Positions 1 to 11,583 are shown, counted from the first letter of the stretch. The stretch: DNA of 64,000 nucleotides from Isoetes taiwanensis (GCA_021234155.1 JAJEKV010000300.1:62001-126000); one strand, 5' to 3'. Notes: generated from the letters alone by a model not told the origin. A program made the numbers and translations.

Positions 1-143
1 TTGCATCTAACTATGGCTATGAAACAACTTGAGTTGCGTACACAATGCCAATATTTTGGTGGGAACTGGACTAAACTTTGCATCTAACTATGGCTATGAA
101 ACAACTTGAGTTGCGTACACAAGGCCAATATTTTGGTGGGAAC
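1..143. repeat. 77-bp tandem duplication
   Basis: Two nearly identical copies of about 66 bp, each starting TTGCATCTAACTATGG, lie at 1-66 and 78-143, a period of 77 bp. They differ at one visible position (AATGCC versus AAGGCC). The first copy abuts the window edge, so more copies may lie upstream. Confidence 0.9.
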
Positions 144-1576
144 ATAGGTTCTGTCAGTATAACTAAGGAGATATACATTATTGTTTTTCTGATTCAAGCC
201 TTTGCTGGGGTTCCTAGCTTGTATGCAGCACCTCGGCATATTTATTGCATCAAATTTGTGGTCTAGTGGGATGATCGAAGAGCATTCCCCACAAAAATTC
301 CTCGTTATATTTGGACCCTCCTACGGTGCAAAATGGAACTCTAGGAAGATCACTCACTAATTTCTTTGCTTAGAACTTTCAAAAGATACCCACCATATCA
401 TGCTACTTGTTCTAAAGATAGAGATGCCCCACCATATCATGTTACTTAATCCCAAGCCCGTTGGCATAAAAATTATGTGGTCCCACATTTCCCTAGTCGG
501 AAGTTTGTGGTGCACCTTGAATGCTTAGTCTAGGGACGTTAATAGTAACATATTTTATGCCATATGGTTGAATATATTAAGGCATTATTAAGATATGTTA
601 AATTTCAAACCATTAAAAGGCAATGTGTTATGTTATTGGAAAAAGTGGTTGAAGAACCATTGAGCATTGAGGTTAAATAGGTGAGCACCCCAATAGTGGG
701 GCAACCACCATCGTGACAGATAGAAAACACGAAGATGGGCACCTGGGTCGGAATTGGCCTCTGCCAATTTGTCTTCTGAGCCAACTATGTTGGCAAGTAA
801 AACCATCAAAGAGTGGAGGCTGCAGGCATCGGAATTGGTATCGGAATCGGCTGCAGCCATCAGAATTGGCATCGGAATCGGATTGAAGACAGATAAAAAT
901 GGGTCGTCTCAAATTCATCGCTGCCTAATTCATGGCTTGAATTGGAAGGCACTGTCTGAAATGACAGAGATTGTTTCACCCAAAAGAACTCCTCTTGCTG
1001 AACCCAAAATCCCTGTGTGGGTGTTTGGAGACGCCAAAAATAATTTGCAGGTGATTGGAGGCAGCGGCCAAGATAAGGATGGTCTGATTCACCTATTATC
1101 AGGTCGAATTTTGGGATTGCCACGCGAATTTGGAGGCCCATCAAGCATAAGAGAAATCAGAGGCTGATTTTAAGATCCATGGAGTAAAACCGGGTTTAGA
1201 GGTCCAATTTGATGGCTCTGAGGCCCAATTTGTGCTGTCAGCCCCGATTCTATGGTTTCTACCCTGTTCAGAGGTCGAGCTTAATGGTTCTGAGACTCGA
1301 TTTGTGATTAATAACCCTAATTTTATCGTTTCTAGGCTGTGGGAAAAAGAAAGAGTTACGTCAGTTTGGGTAACTTTATCTAGCTCAGCTTCACATACTC
1401 GGCTAATGAACTCGTAAAGAAAATACCAAAAAATGACAGGTGAATTCTATTCGGTTCTTACAGTCCTTGAAGCTTGAAGGGGTTGGTCAAGGCAATTACT
1501 ACAGATCTAGATGGAATGGACCCGAATAGGTCGCTCACACTATCTCCCCCCGATTGGGGTTATTAAATAAATTAGT
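144..1576. other. No recognisable gene
   Basis: Intergenic-looking sequence. A 137-codon frame at 754-1167 (+) is the longest open stretch but has no domain I recognise. It is partly made of small internal repeats (ATCGGAATTGG-like units at 826-885). Loosely repeated AGGTCCAATTTG / AGGCCCAATTTG words occur at 1198-1300. I do not call it a gene. Confidence 0.5.
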
Positions 1577-1667
1577 GGAAACCCTTCCGGGCTTCAATAT
1601 GGAAACCCTTCCGGATTTCCATGAAACCCAGAAGGGTTTCCATATCTTGAAGCCCGGAAGGGTTTCC
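1577..1667. repeat. Foldback (inverted) repeat with GGAAACCCTTCC arms
   Basis: The left arm (1577-1610) and right arm (1632-1667) are near-perfect reverse complements. They contain GGAAACCCTTCCGGGCTTCA and its complement, separated by about 20 bp. The flanks are AT-rich. This is the shape of a small foldback element or MITE. The same core word recurs at 4284-4620. Confidence 0.8.
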
Positions 1668-3821
1668 GTAAGAAAATATAAATATAAATAGATTATTTTT
1701 TGGGGGAAGAGATATCCACCGCTAATTAATTCTTAGAAATTAATTCCTACGGCTATTCTTGAAAAGCTTTTTAGAGAAAGGGATTTTTTTTTGTCTTACT
1801 CTTCTTCTTCCGGCGATTTCTTTCCTGTAAGTGAGAATTAGAAGCAGATCAGGAAGTGTTTCAAGGGGATTAAGGGGATTAGGGCGTAGGGGGAAGTGTT
1901 TCAAATGATTCAAGAACGGTGTAGTGAGTGATTCAATCAGGTATGAATGAAGAAGCCAATGTTCCAGGTGGATTTCTCGAAGTTCTTGAAGCATTGGCAT
2001 TGTCCCCGTGTTTTGATTTTTTTTTTTTTTTGCAGAAAGAAGAAGACCTAGCAAAGAAGCGGCAAAATTTCTCATGACGAAAGTGCACGAAGCTGTAAGA
2101 GTGCAAAAAATAATGCAATGGTCCATGATAATGTCTCAGATATCGATTTTGGACTGGTAAATCCTATTTCGGGAATCAATTTAGTGCTCGGCTTTATCTA
2201 TGGGCATAAACGGTGCATATGCATGAAGACACCAAACATGGCAAAATCGGGCCTAATTTGGTATGGCAAACCCACCGATTTGGCACGCGATGTGGCCACA
2301 AAGTGATACACACTACTCGGGTGCCATTTGCCAATCCACTAGTAGATAAAATGTGAAAGGGCTAGATAATACATGCGGGAGAAGCCGAAGCTTGCCGGAC
2401 ATAAGGTAACAGTGCAAAAGAAAATTTTGATCCGCCAGACAAATATTTCGTGATGGATATCATAGAAATGCATGGTCCGGAATTTCGAAATGGCTTTTTC
2501 CATGGCCTATATTGGCCGAAAATCCATGAAAATCGGCATGTGTGGTAACTGAAAGAGCAGCTCAAAATTTGGCTGATGATCTGTGCCTACTCATAAACAG
2601 GGTTAACGGATTTTGCAAAATATCACCATTACAAGGTACGTTTTGCCCTCAGACCGATATATGCTAGCACGCTTAAAAATTTCGAAATGCATTTGATGTT
2701 ATATCTCGACGATTTGTACTTGGAAAAGCAAAGATATGATCTGTGAGAAACGGCTACCGCAATTTCTTAACTCAAGGGATCTGCCTTATTTCCAAGTATT
2801 CCTGGTAATAGATATGCTGCCTTAGGTCATTTACAGAGCCGTGTCGCATTTACAGAATGGGGAATATCTCTATAAGGTTAAAATATACTGGTGGATTTGA
2901 AGGTTGAATTCCAAGTTTGATTCCAACAGTTGGTAGACAGAGCCACTTGGCGACCTGCAAAAAGGTATCGATTCACAATGGACATGCTTTTGGCTATTCT
3001 ATGTCCGTGTTTAAATCCTTGTGTTTATATTGTTGTTACATAATGGACAATCTTAGATTTGCTTTTTTGTGTGCAAAGCACCAAAAGATGCTTGAATTAT
3101 AAACAAGTGTTTACATATTTATGGTGTGGTAAAATTGCAGCTTTGTTCTTTCATGCAAGCCGTGGTAAAATGTTTTCTTATGATAAAGGAGCAATTTCTA
3201 TTTGATGTTGAAAGAATGTATCTTGGCATACGCATGAAGCAAGAAACAATCCGAGTTATTTAAATCAGGTTTGACTGGTTTTGTACTTCATAATACAATT
3301 TCTTGTGCCATCTTCCAAGTTCCGCTTTTAAAAGCCTCCATGCGGGTTGAAGCTTCCTTATTACTTAAATTTGGAAATAGAACCAAAACCGAAGTTCTCA
3401 TGTTAAGGTTACATGTAGAACGGTTGAAGGTTTGCTTAAGAATGTGATCCACAAGATTATTGTGGACCATTGTTATAAATAAATAAATAGTAATTGAATC
3501 CTTTAAGGCGGTGTTGCCTATCATATGCTTTATGATTTAACTATTATAAGGTTAAAATTTTGATATTCTTGCTGATAAATGAGAAGTTCTTAGGTTTCTG
3601 CTGTAAGAATGTGATCCACATGATTATTTTGGACCGTTGCTTTATATTTAAACTATGAACATGGAACTACAGGTTCATAAGAGAAGTTAAAATATCTGAA
3701 TAAAACTAATTATCAAGATATCCAACTAGATTCTTCATCAAACTAGATTTGCGTTTGTTGGCAAATAGGTTCTTCATCAAGGACTCCATCGAAATTGTTT
3801 CTTTTTTTCTTTTGGTCTCTT
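1668..3821. other. No recognisable gene
   Basis: No supported coding region. A direct repeat of about 45 bp containing AGAATGTGATCCACA is present near 3437-3485 and again near 3604-3650. Nothing else is assignable. Confidence 0.5.
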
Positions 3822-3903
3822 GCATGTACGACGGAAGAATATTTAACAAAGACAAAGGTTATGCATGTACGACAGAAGAATATTTAACAAAGACAAAGGT
3901 TAT
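3822..3903. repeat. 41-bp tandem duplication
   Basis: Two adjacent 41-bp copies (3822-3862 and 3863-3903), each beginning GCATGTACGAC, differ at one base. The short, fresh duplication suggests replication slippage or a recent local event. Confidence 0.9.
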
Positions 3904-4150
3904 GCAATAGAGATTATGTAGAGCATAGTGCCATGATGCAACATAATAGAGTGCAACTTCACACGTACGCACTATCCTGGTCAAACATTGTACATGCATG
4001 GCAGTTTAATACACGAGATTCTAAAACTTCAATATATTTGCACGCCTTCAATTCAATTCAATTTTAAGCTTTGATAACAAAATAATTTGACCGAAAGAAC
4101 CATGATCTAAAACCAGGACTCCTCATAATTTGTACCTTGCAAGAAGTTCC

Positions 4151-4228
4151 ATGTTATGTTGGGTGTTACGTGCCAGAATTTTTGAGATCATGTTATATTG
4201 GGTGTTAAGTGCCAGAATTTTTGAGATT
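4151..4228. repeat. 39-bp tandem duplication
   Basis: Two adjacent 39-bp copies (4151-4189 and 4190-4228), each beginning ATGTTAT and containing GTGCCAGAATTTTTGAGAT, differ at a few positions. Confidence 0.9.
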
Positions 4229-4283
4229 AAAGCTGGTCTCAATTCTTAGTTAATCTTAATCTTACCCCATGGAGAACTGCATG

Positions 4284-4620
4284 TGGAAACCTAACCTATT
4301 TTCCTCCTCCTGTGGAAACCCTTCCTATTTTCCTCTTCTTGTGGAAACCCTTCCCAATTTCCATCATGCGCCTTAATGTCGAGCGTCCGTGTGGAAAGGC
4401 GTGAGCCATAAAGGCTCACGTGTGTAAATATTTTGAAAAAAAATAATTTTGTGAAAACCCTTCCGGATTTCAATGGAAACCCTTCTGGATTTTCCAATAT
4501 GGAAACCCTTCCGGCTTTCCATGGAAACCCTTCCGGGTTTTCAAATTCTTGGAAAACCGGAAGGGTTTCCATGGACGGAAGGGTTTCCTGAAAAGCCGGA
4601 AGGGTTTCCATGGGAGGCCA
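4284..4620. repeat. Cluster of GGAAACCCTTCC / GGAAGGGTTTCC words
   Basis: At least nine copies of GGAAACCCTTCC-like words run on the plus strand up to about 4540. They are followed by three copies of the reverse complement GGAAGGGTTTCC at 4557-4612, so the block can fold on itself. It belongs to the same family as the foldback at 1577-1667 but is longer and less regular. Open frames here are translations of the repeat. Confidence 0.75.
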
Positions 4621-6518
4621 ACCCATTAAAACCATCGCGAATAGGTGGTTCAGTAAATTGCACTGCTAAATATTTCAAATTTGTCATAGATATAATTACA
4701 TGACGACTTTGTGAGACAATCATTTGAACAGTTACAAATCTGTATGCAAAATTTCCAGAGTTTGGGAAACATAACTTACCTGCGAGATTGCTAGACTGAA
4801 GCAAGCAATTTCCCTAGAACCAAGCAATTCGCCATATCTTTCTCCTTGTAATTTTTCTAGAAGTTTCGGCACTCGGCAGGTCTATTTTACCATGCCTTCC
4901 ATCATTTAGATCTTTTGCCTGTAATTTTTTCTTCTTTCAAGCTCGAATTGGTGGATCCGGTGTTCATATAACTAGCCCCAATTAATTTGCGAAGAGCCCA
5001 TTTTCGTTTAGATCAAGCTCACCTTTCAGGCCGTAGTGGTGTAAATCCGTGCAAGGGGATAGTGCTCCCGCAAATCAGAGCGAAGAATTGGTTGCTTGGG
5101 TGGGCAAGCAATCTTCCTAGCATAGCAGTATCACATGGGGCTTTTTGGCTCTGGAGTCAACCTGCCCCAAAAAGGGTTTGGAAAACTCGCTCCCACAAAG
5201 GCGCCAGAGGCAGCACAAAATGCCACACATGGGCGTTTTAAACCGAAGAGCTCTTCAGCACCCACTATATGCAAAACTATTGTGCCTCTTTCTGAAAGCG
5301 GCCTGCAGCTAAGAGCGTTTCCATCCTTGCATCTTTGCTGAAAGTGACATCGAAATTTTGGAACTGACATTGAAATTTTGCAATAGCGAAAAGCAGAAGA
5401 TTAGCAAGCTCGGTTATGGGAGAACCATCACAACCATCATTTGATGGCACACTCAGTGCTTGGCTATGGCGGCGGGGAAGAAGCAGATGTAGCCGGAAAA
5501 GGTCCGTCTGAAAACATACATAATTCCAAAAACATAACTATCAGCGATGTTTACTCTAAATTCATGCCGAGATCTGTGCGCGAGATCTGTTTTGGGATAA
5601 TCTGTGCGCGAAATCTCGGCCGTTAGGTTTTTTAAATTTTTTTTTATCCTTGATTAGCCGCGAAGATTGAATGGAAACGGTTTCTTTCTTGTTCCATGTT
5701 TTTCGACGGACTTGTTTTTCCCACGTTTCATGCTTTTGCAGGTTCAAGAGTTTTCCAAAAACTTCAGGGGAAATGCGAGATGGTTAGGGTTATTTGGCAC
5801 GATTTTTTTTTGTGTCTTTTGGTGTCGGGCAAAGAAAAGCAAAGTCGTGTTCCATCGACCTTTTGCCCAAATGTTCATGATGCTGGGTTTATTCTGGATT
5901 TTATGGAAGCGGCATGGCTTTTAAGGTTCAATCTGAGCCTCGCAGTTGCAGGATTCCGTGAAGATGTTGGCCCAGCGAAATAGCTCTGAAAACCTCATGC
6001 CTTCTTCATTCAGATCAGAGCCTAGGGCTGCTGGATTTGCTTTCATTACAAGCAGGATGCTGCCCAATAAGGGATTCTTCCAAGCTTTTGCTTCTGCAGA
6101 AAGATTCTAAGGTAGAATCTGGACACTTGTTCATAATTTATCTTTATGTATTGGTCTGTGATTCTGTCAGAACAGCATGTAGGAAGAAGATATATGAAGT
6201 CTTCAAAGCTTGTATTCTGCAATCGGCTGTGAGACCTTAGGTTCTGAAATAAGCTTGCTTTACAGGAGTGCCGTGAAGGATTTATGATCGTATTAGAGCA
6301 TCTATCCCCGTGGTGGTACGTGAATCTCAAAACATTTTAGGCATTGTTCCATTATTTGTTCGTTAATGGAATTGACGTTCAGCAGGTTTCAGGTTTGTTT
6401 GGCTGCAGGAACTTCATCTTTGACATTAGATTTTATGAGCAAATTTTTTGATAAAAGGTTTGTAAATCATCAATCTATTCCCTGGTTGGGCATTTGAAAT
6501 TCCCAGTGTTCACTTAAG
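4621..6518. other. No recognisable gene
   Basis: Several frames of 60-95 codons occur, at 5667-5983 and 6037-6240 (+), but none shows a recognisable domain. If the Helitron ending at 8947 carries captured host sequence, its 5' end could lie in this stretch. I could not identify a convincing 5' terminus. Confidence 0.4.
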
Positions 6519-6821
6519 CGGTCCATTGAAGACAAAGGCAAATTCAGAGCAATGTACTCTCTTGTGTCTGCAGAGAATGCTATACTTGCAATGGATGGGA
6601 AGCACTACGCTGCAGAAGGTGTGGAGGCAGGGGGAAAGTACAGTACTTCATAAAAAATGCAGGCTTAGAATGGTAAACATGGCTTCAGTATATTATATTA
6701 TTTTGCATTATGTTTCTAATGTTATCTGTTCTTCAGTGACGAAAAGCCCAGTGCTGAGAGTTTAGCACGAGCTGTAAAGGAAGGCCGGGCAGATCTTGTT
6801 ATGAAGGTTCTTGAACCTTGA
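6519..6821 (+). pseudogene. Two terminal exons of an unrecognised gene (fragment)
   Basis: Two exon-like blocks splice in phase. Block one, 6519-6637, reads RSIEDKGKFRAMYSLVSAEN and onward and ends before a GT at 6638. Block two starts after a TTCAG acceptor at 6737 and reads DEKPSAESLARAVKEGRADL and onward to a TGA at 6819-6821. Together they give about 67 residues of a C-terminus. I do not recognise the protein, and it does not resemble the choline-transporter-like sequence that follows. No upstream exons are evident, so this looks like a gene fragment. It lies in the same orientation as the next fragment and upstream of a Helitron 3' end, which fits capture by a Helitron. The exon structure is inferred from splice signals and phase only. 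Confidence 0.4.
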
Positions 6822-7050
6822 CTGATCAAGCATCAAAAATGCAAACAAAGCACAGGAAAAGCTGACAGACACCTGCAAGTGCAACACGCTTCTTTAACCA
6901 AGTGCTCATAATATGATTAGTATTGTAATACGCAATTAGCGTTAGACAGGAGCATAGGTGATTTTGTTTTCAATTTGTGATGTTCATTCATTAAAATTAG
7001 AGAAGAATAAGTCTCAAATATTTCAAGATGTTAAAATATTTGGCATGCAG

Positions 7051-8254
7051 GTCGCTGCGAAGGCAATTGGGGCTATTCCTACATTGATTATATCCCATCA
7101 TGCCCTACCTTTTCCTAGGCATATTTCTTATCTATTGGGTTGGCGCTGCCCTTTATCTTTTAAGTGCTGGGGATATGAAACAGAATACTTATGATGGTAA
7201 TCAATGCTGTGTCTACGATCTCCTTTCACAAGCAGTTAAATGCGATGGCTGTTGTGGATATTCATTCCATTACAAAAAAATTGTTGAATGGGCAATTTTG
7301 TACCATATATTTGGTTGTTTTTGGACAGTGCAGTTTATAATTGCATGTTCACTCACTACTATTGCTGGATCTGTTGCTACATTCTATTGGGCTAGAGGTG
7401 ATACAGAGGCAAGCATACACTTTTGTTCGTGTATTGTTCCTTTTATTCTGATTTATACATCTTTAAAGTAATGGTGTATTCATTACAGGCGATGCCATTC
7501 TTTACAGTTGTTTCATCTGCCAAAATGGTTGCTCGGTATAGCCTTGGATCCATGGCATTAGGTTCGCTCACAGTTGCTATTATTGAAATGATACGATTTA
7601 TACTGGAAGCTGTCAGGCAGAAATTCAAAGCCCTTGAGGCTGCTCCTGGTGGATATGTTTTGAAATTGTGCTGGTGGCCCATCCAATGCTGTTTAGGATG
7701 CTTAGAATGGACTGTCAAGTTTATAAATCAGAATGCATATATTGTGGTACGTTCAAGAGTGTTGTTGAAGTGAGTGAAAGATGTGCTACATATTCATTGC
7801 TAAACTTCTATATCTGCAGATTGCCATATCAGGAAAGGGGTTTTGTCAGTCTGCTGGGAAAGCAACTGGATTGATTGTAAATAATATACTACGTGTTGGA
7901 ACAGTGAACGAGCTGGCAAACATAGTAATATTCCTTGGAAAGGGGTCTGCCAGCTTATCCTGTGCTTTGTTTGCATTTTTGATGCTTGATCAGTCAAGGT
8001 TCAAGTCAGGTCATAACAAAGTGTCTTCTCCCTTATTTCCTGTTGTGGTAAGCTTCTTTTACCCGACTTTGTACTTTAAAGCTATAATATCAACATCGTA
8101 ACCAACATGACTTTATTTTTGCAGCTCTGTTGGGGTATAAGTTATGCAATTGCCACTCTTTTTTTCAGTTGTGGAAATGGCCATTGACACTGTGTTGCTG
8201 TCATTTTGTATTGATGCTGATGAGAACAATGGAGCACCCATTTATGCGCCATGA
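7051..8254 (+). pseudogene. Choline-transporter-like (CTL/SLC44) gene fragment, frameshifted
   Basis: The SLC44/CTL family are multi-pass membrane proteins linked to choline and lipid transport. This fragment covers the C-terminal half in four exon blocks: about 7051-7408, 7489-7746, 7820-8047 and 8125-8254. Recognisable stretches include SAGD followed by NQCCVYDLL and CDGCCGYS (the cysteine-rich loop), FGCFWTVQFIIACSLTTIAG, YSLGSMALGS, ISGKGFC, NNILRVGTVNE and LDQSRFKSGHNKVSSPL. The N-terminal half is missing. Two single-base frame changes break it: one near 7096-7100, and one in the T-run at 8158-8168 that would otherwise give a stop. The final exon stops early at TGA 8252-8254, about where the family has a conserved Pro/Leu-rich tail. 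The intron at 7409-7488 begins GC rather than GT. The exon-intron structure is retained, so it is not a processed copy. Confidence 0.85.
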
Positions 8255-8919
8255 TGTTTACCGAGCATTCCCCATTCTAAAGTTGATTGAAAGGAACATC
8301 TATATTGCCATGATATAATAGTTGTACTCCTAAGCAGTAAATTATAATGTTAACGTGCAGAAATGACACCTACAGTATCACTTGATTACTTGCTGGAAAA
8401 ATGTTGTCATTGTCATTTGATGAGTGTAAGGAGGACGTATGACATTTTCTGATAAACTTTGGAGCAACAAATTGATGTTATGTGCAGCTCTCTGATGTTA
8501 TTGTTCCCAAGCACAGTAAAATTTGGAAGACAGTTTCTCTTTTTGATTTATACATCCTTTATGCTATTTAACGTTAATGTTTAACGTATTATAGATGCTT
8601 TCTGATAACCATCTAGGCTCATCTAGGCTCACATCTAGGCCCCTTCGATATGTGAGCTTGCTCAATATGTGAGCCTATCATATTCTCCTTACGCAATCTC
8701 AAACATTAAGCTTCACTAATATATGCAAATTATCATGTCTTCTTGCACCATATTTTCCATGTCTTAGTACAAAGTAACACAAACAAAAATTTCTCAAGAT
8801 TCCACCATTAACATTTGCTCCACATTTAACATAACCCTTCTCGCCATTCAACACAAGCCTTCTGAAGTAAAATATATGCACTATTTTTTATTAGTATTTT
8901 AGATTATACCCGACGAAAA
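8255..8919. other. No gene; sequence between CTL fragment and Helitron end
   Basis: AT-rich non-coding sequence. A short triple ATCTAGGC word repeat is present at 8610-8640. I see nothing else to assign. Confidence 0.5.
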
Positions 8920-8947
8920 GCCCAGCAACGCTGGGCACCTTTTCTAG
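8920..8947 (+). mobile_element. Helitron 3' terminus (hairpin plus CTAG)
   Basis: A perfect 7-bp stem, GCCCAGC at 8920-8926 and GCTGGGC at 8930-8936 with loop AAC, is followed 7 bp later by CTAG at 8944-8947 and then T. A GC-rich hairpin 10-12 bp before CTRR, with insertion before a T, is the hallmark Helitron 3' end. The element it terminates lies upstream, where two host-gene fragments are found. The 5' end was not located. Confidence 0.8.
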
Positions 8948-9072
8948 TAAAATATATATAGAGATTTTCCTAGATTTGGCATATTAATGTCAAATTGACT
9001 AAAGCCTTCATGTTATATTTTACAAAAAAAAAATACAATAATAACATTTTATATTTTCTTATGGGCCCTTTT

Positions 9073-10427
9073 GGAGAACCCATATTATCTCTAATGGATG
9101 AAGTCCAGCAATATATCAATGCCAAATACTATTCTGCCTCTGAGGGTGCATGAAGGTTGTTCAAGTTTAGACTGCAAGAACAAAATCCTCATGTCGTGCG
9201 ATTGGCAGTTAACCTTCCTAATGAGCAACCAATACTTTTCGATGAGAATGCAGACTTAGATGATGTGGTTAACAATGTACATGACACCACTCTCATAGGT
9301 TTTTTTTTTTTTTGAAGGCAAGAAATTGTATTTTATTCGAATGATAAAACATTTATGTACATACAGTTGAGTATGGAACTGCTACCACTTCTCCGATCCA
9401 TGAATAGCAGTCCATACTCTAGGCCTAGTACTCTTAGAACCCCTCTCAACTTCTTCTCCATAGGATACTACAGGAGAGGAGGACTAAGTTCCTAGACGCA
9501 ACCAGGGCCAGCTCATAGGTTGGTTTAAGATGAATGCTACAAATGAATAACCAGTGTCCCGAACTTTGTTATACCATGACTTTCCCAAGAGCTTTACTTG
9601 GAGCAAAACGACATACAAATGGACAATTCGTCAACATATTCAGGTTTTGCCGTCTATGGGTAAAATGTACTTTGTGACCCCCTCACAGAACGAGCGATTT
9701 TATTTGCTAATGTTGCTAAGCAATGTACCGGGAACTACATATTTTAAGGATTTGAGAACTGTTGATGATCATTTGTGTGAGACATTCAAGAATGCATGTA
9801 TCAGGCGAATGATTGTGAATAATAATTTAGAATGGATCGAATGCCTACGAGAAGCATCGTCATTGGATATGCCACGTCAATTGCGACAGTTATTTGCTTC
9901 AATTCTTTTTGTATCCACTATATATTTTGAAGGAGTTGGAATATAGGATAGTCGAGGATTTTCTAGACCGAACTGCTTACGATTATGATGCTTATTGATT
10001 GCCATGTTGTTGAGGTCTACGTCCTTCAAGAAGGGCATGTGCAATGGAACACGAATGATTATACGAAAGCTGAGAAGACGTGTCATTGAGGCGGAGAACC
10101 CATGTCGGTGACGCTGTTCTTCTATCTCGCATTCCGATTGTGCCTACCAATTCAAGATTGCCCTTTCAGTTTGAAAGTGTGCAATTTTCTTTGCGGCCGG
10201 CCTTTGCCATGATGATAAACAAGTCCCAGGATCAGACAATGCATAAGGTGGGGTTATATCTTCCAAAGCCTGTCTTTACGCGTAGACAATTATATATGGC
10301 ATTCTCAAGGATACAAAACCGACACAGAATTCGGGTCGCTATTAAGGACTCACCGTTCTTGCCTCAAGAAGGCACCAATACAATTTCAAGGTTCACGAGG
10401 AATGTGGTTTATACAGATGCTTTGTGA
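9073..10427 (+). pseudogene. Helitron helicase, broken and deleted
   Basis: Helitrons move with a Rep-helicase protein. Three segments match it. At 9073-9300 the frame reads MDEVQQYINAKYYSASEGA, then TTLIG, with a stop inside. At 9554-9946 it has the FPKSFTW, MGKMYFVTPSQNERFYLLML and FKDLRTVDDHLCETFKNACI region. At 10047-10427 it has NGTRMIIRKLRRRVIEAE, then RPAFAMMINKSQDQTMHKVG, LYLPKPVF and QLYMAFSRIQNRHRIRV, the C-terminal PIF1-like helicase motifs. Stops and frame changes separate the pieces. The central helicase motifs (Walker A/B) were not seen, so a large internal deletion is likely. A retroelement interrupts the first segment at 9301-9511. It is not functional as it stands. Confidence 0.85.
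9301..9511 (-). mobile_element. Short poly(A) retroelement with target-site duplication
   Basis: A 211-bp insertion starts with 14 T (9301-9314), which is a poly(A) tail read on the minus strand. It is flanked by the direct repeat CTCATAGGT at 9292-9300 and 9512-9520. Removing it and one repeat restores the helicase frame TTLIG/WFKMNAT across the site, so the insertion postdates the Helitron. No coding capacity is visible. It could be a SINE or a heavily 5'-truncated LINE. I did not see clear Pol III A/B boxes. Confidence 0.85.
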
Positions 10428-11583
10428 TGGAGGTAAGTGTAATGTCCTCGACTAACATTTTGACAACCATATAGTGCATGTACATGTGTTTCTTTTCAAA
10501 GGTTCTCATGTTTCTTTGACGTTTATTGACCTTCTGAATTTGTGCAGATCATGAAGCCCCCTACACACCCTTCGTACCTCGAGAACTTGGAAATCCTAAG
10601 TCAAGGGCGATAGTTCGCATACATCGTAGAGATGGTGAGTGTAAGATTTGTTAGTTCTAACAATAACAATTGCTTATATGCTTCTTAATAGGTTATTTTA
10701 TCATCTTAATTAAGGAGTTTATCAATGCATTTCTCCTATCTTACTTTGGAATGATATCTTATTATTGTAGGGAGTTATGCGGTTGTTGATAACACCGGCT
10801 GGCGTGTTGTTGTAAAGTTTCCCTCGAATACACATGCAGGGGAACATGCTTCAGGTCAGGAGGCATCACACACATTGGTGTTTGCGATGGGAGACGGTTC
10901 AAGGCTTGGGCATCGATCCCACATGACGCAGTTGGTGATTATGAGCTTTCCGAGTTTCTAACCAAGTATAACATTGTTTGGTATACCTAAGTCGCGTGTG
11001 TGGGACATGATATCAAAGCATGTTTATACATCCATGTTTGCCACCATAGGCACGACGAAAGGAGCTTCTATACCTATGAGCTTCACAAATGAGCTTCACA
11101 TTGAGCTGACAGACGTTCCTAGAGTTCTTTGGGATAGGTTCTTCATGATGTGGATCCGTTGAGCCGACGGACATAACCGCTATTTGCACCAAAAATATTT
11201 TGTATTTGTGTTTATTTTTGTTTACGATTTAATTTGTTCAAACTTCATATTATGTTTACACTTTTAAGTGCCTTGCGCATGTTCGCGACACAACAACGAC
11301 TAACGCACATAAATGCCACCATACGTCCATGACTAATGCCCGGCATCGCCGGGCACACGTTTCTAGTTTCTTTTATTTCCTCGTTTCTTTCTTTTTTCAA
11401 TATTCCCTTGTTTCTGCTTTTTTATCCATTCCCACATTCTCACGTATATCTTTATTCATATTATTTGCCTCCATGCTTTTTTCTTCTTTCACAAAATCTT
11501 CCATGCCTCTTCCCTTTCTTACAAAAATCGCCACACTATTTTGAATCATGCGAGAGTTGAAAAATCCCACATCAACCGCCAAG

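Larger units (their letters stand above)
9073..11366 (+). mobile_element. Eroded autonomous-type Helitron (helicase relic to 3' end)
   Basis: This Helitron relic carries helicase segments (see the pseudogene entry). It ends in a second canonical 3' terminus: stem GCCCGGC (11338-11344) and GCCGGGC (11348-11354), followed by CTAG at 11363-11366 and T. Its terminal hairpin resembles that at 8920, so the two elements are related. The 5' boundary is uncertain, and most of the Rep nuclease and the middle of the helicase are missing. Sequence from 10428 to 11330, between the helicase C-terminus and the hairpin, holds short open frames without recognised domains. Confidence 0.8.

Noticed and set aside
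754-1167. 137-codon plus-strand frame
   Set aside because: No recognisable domain, internal repeats, overlapping frames on the other strand, and no promoter or splice context.
5130-6240. Possible N-terminal exons of the choline-transporter-like gene
   Set aside because: None of the frames resembles the N-terminal half of the family, and an unrelated terminal exon with a stop (6819) lies between them and the CTL exons.
6738-6751. GACGAAAAGCCCAG shared between 6738 and the Helitron 3' end at 8912, possibly another Helitron terminus
   Set aside because: No hairpin partner and no CTRR follow at 6738, and the word lies inside a plausible exon. The 14-bp match may be chance.
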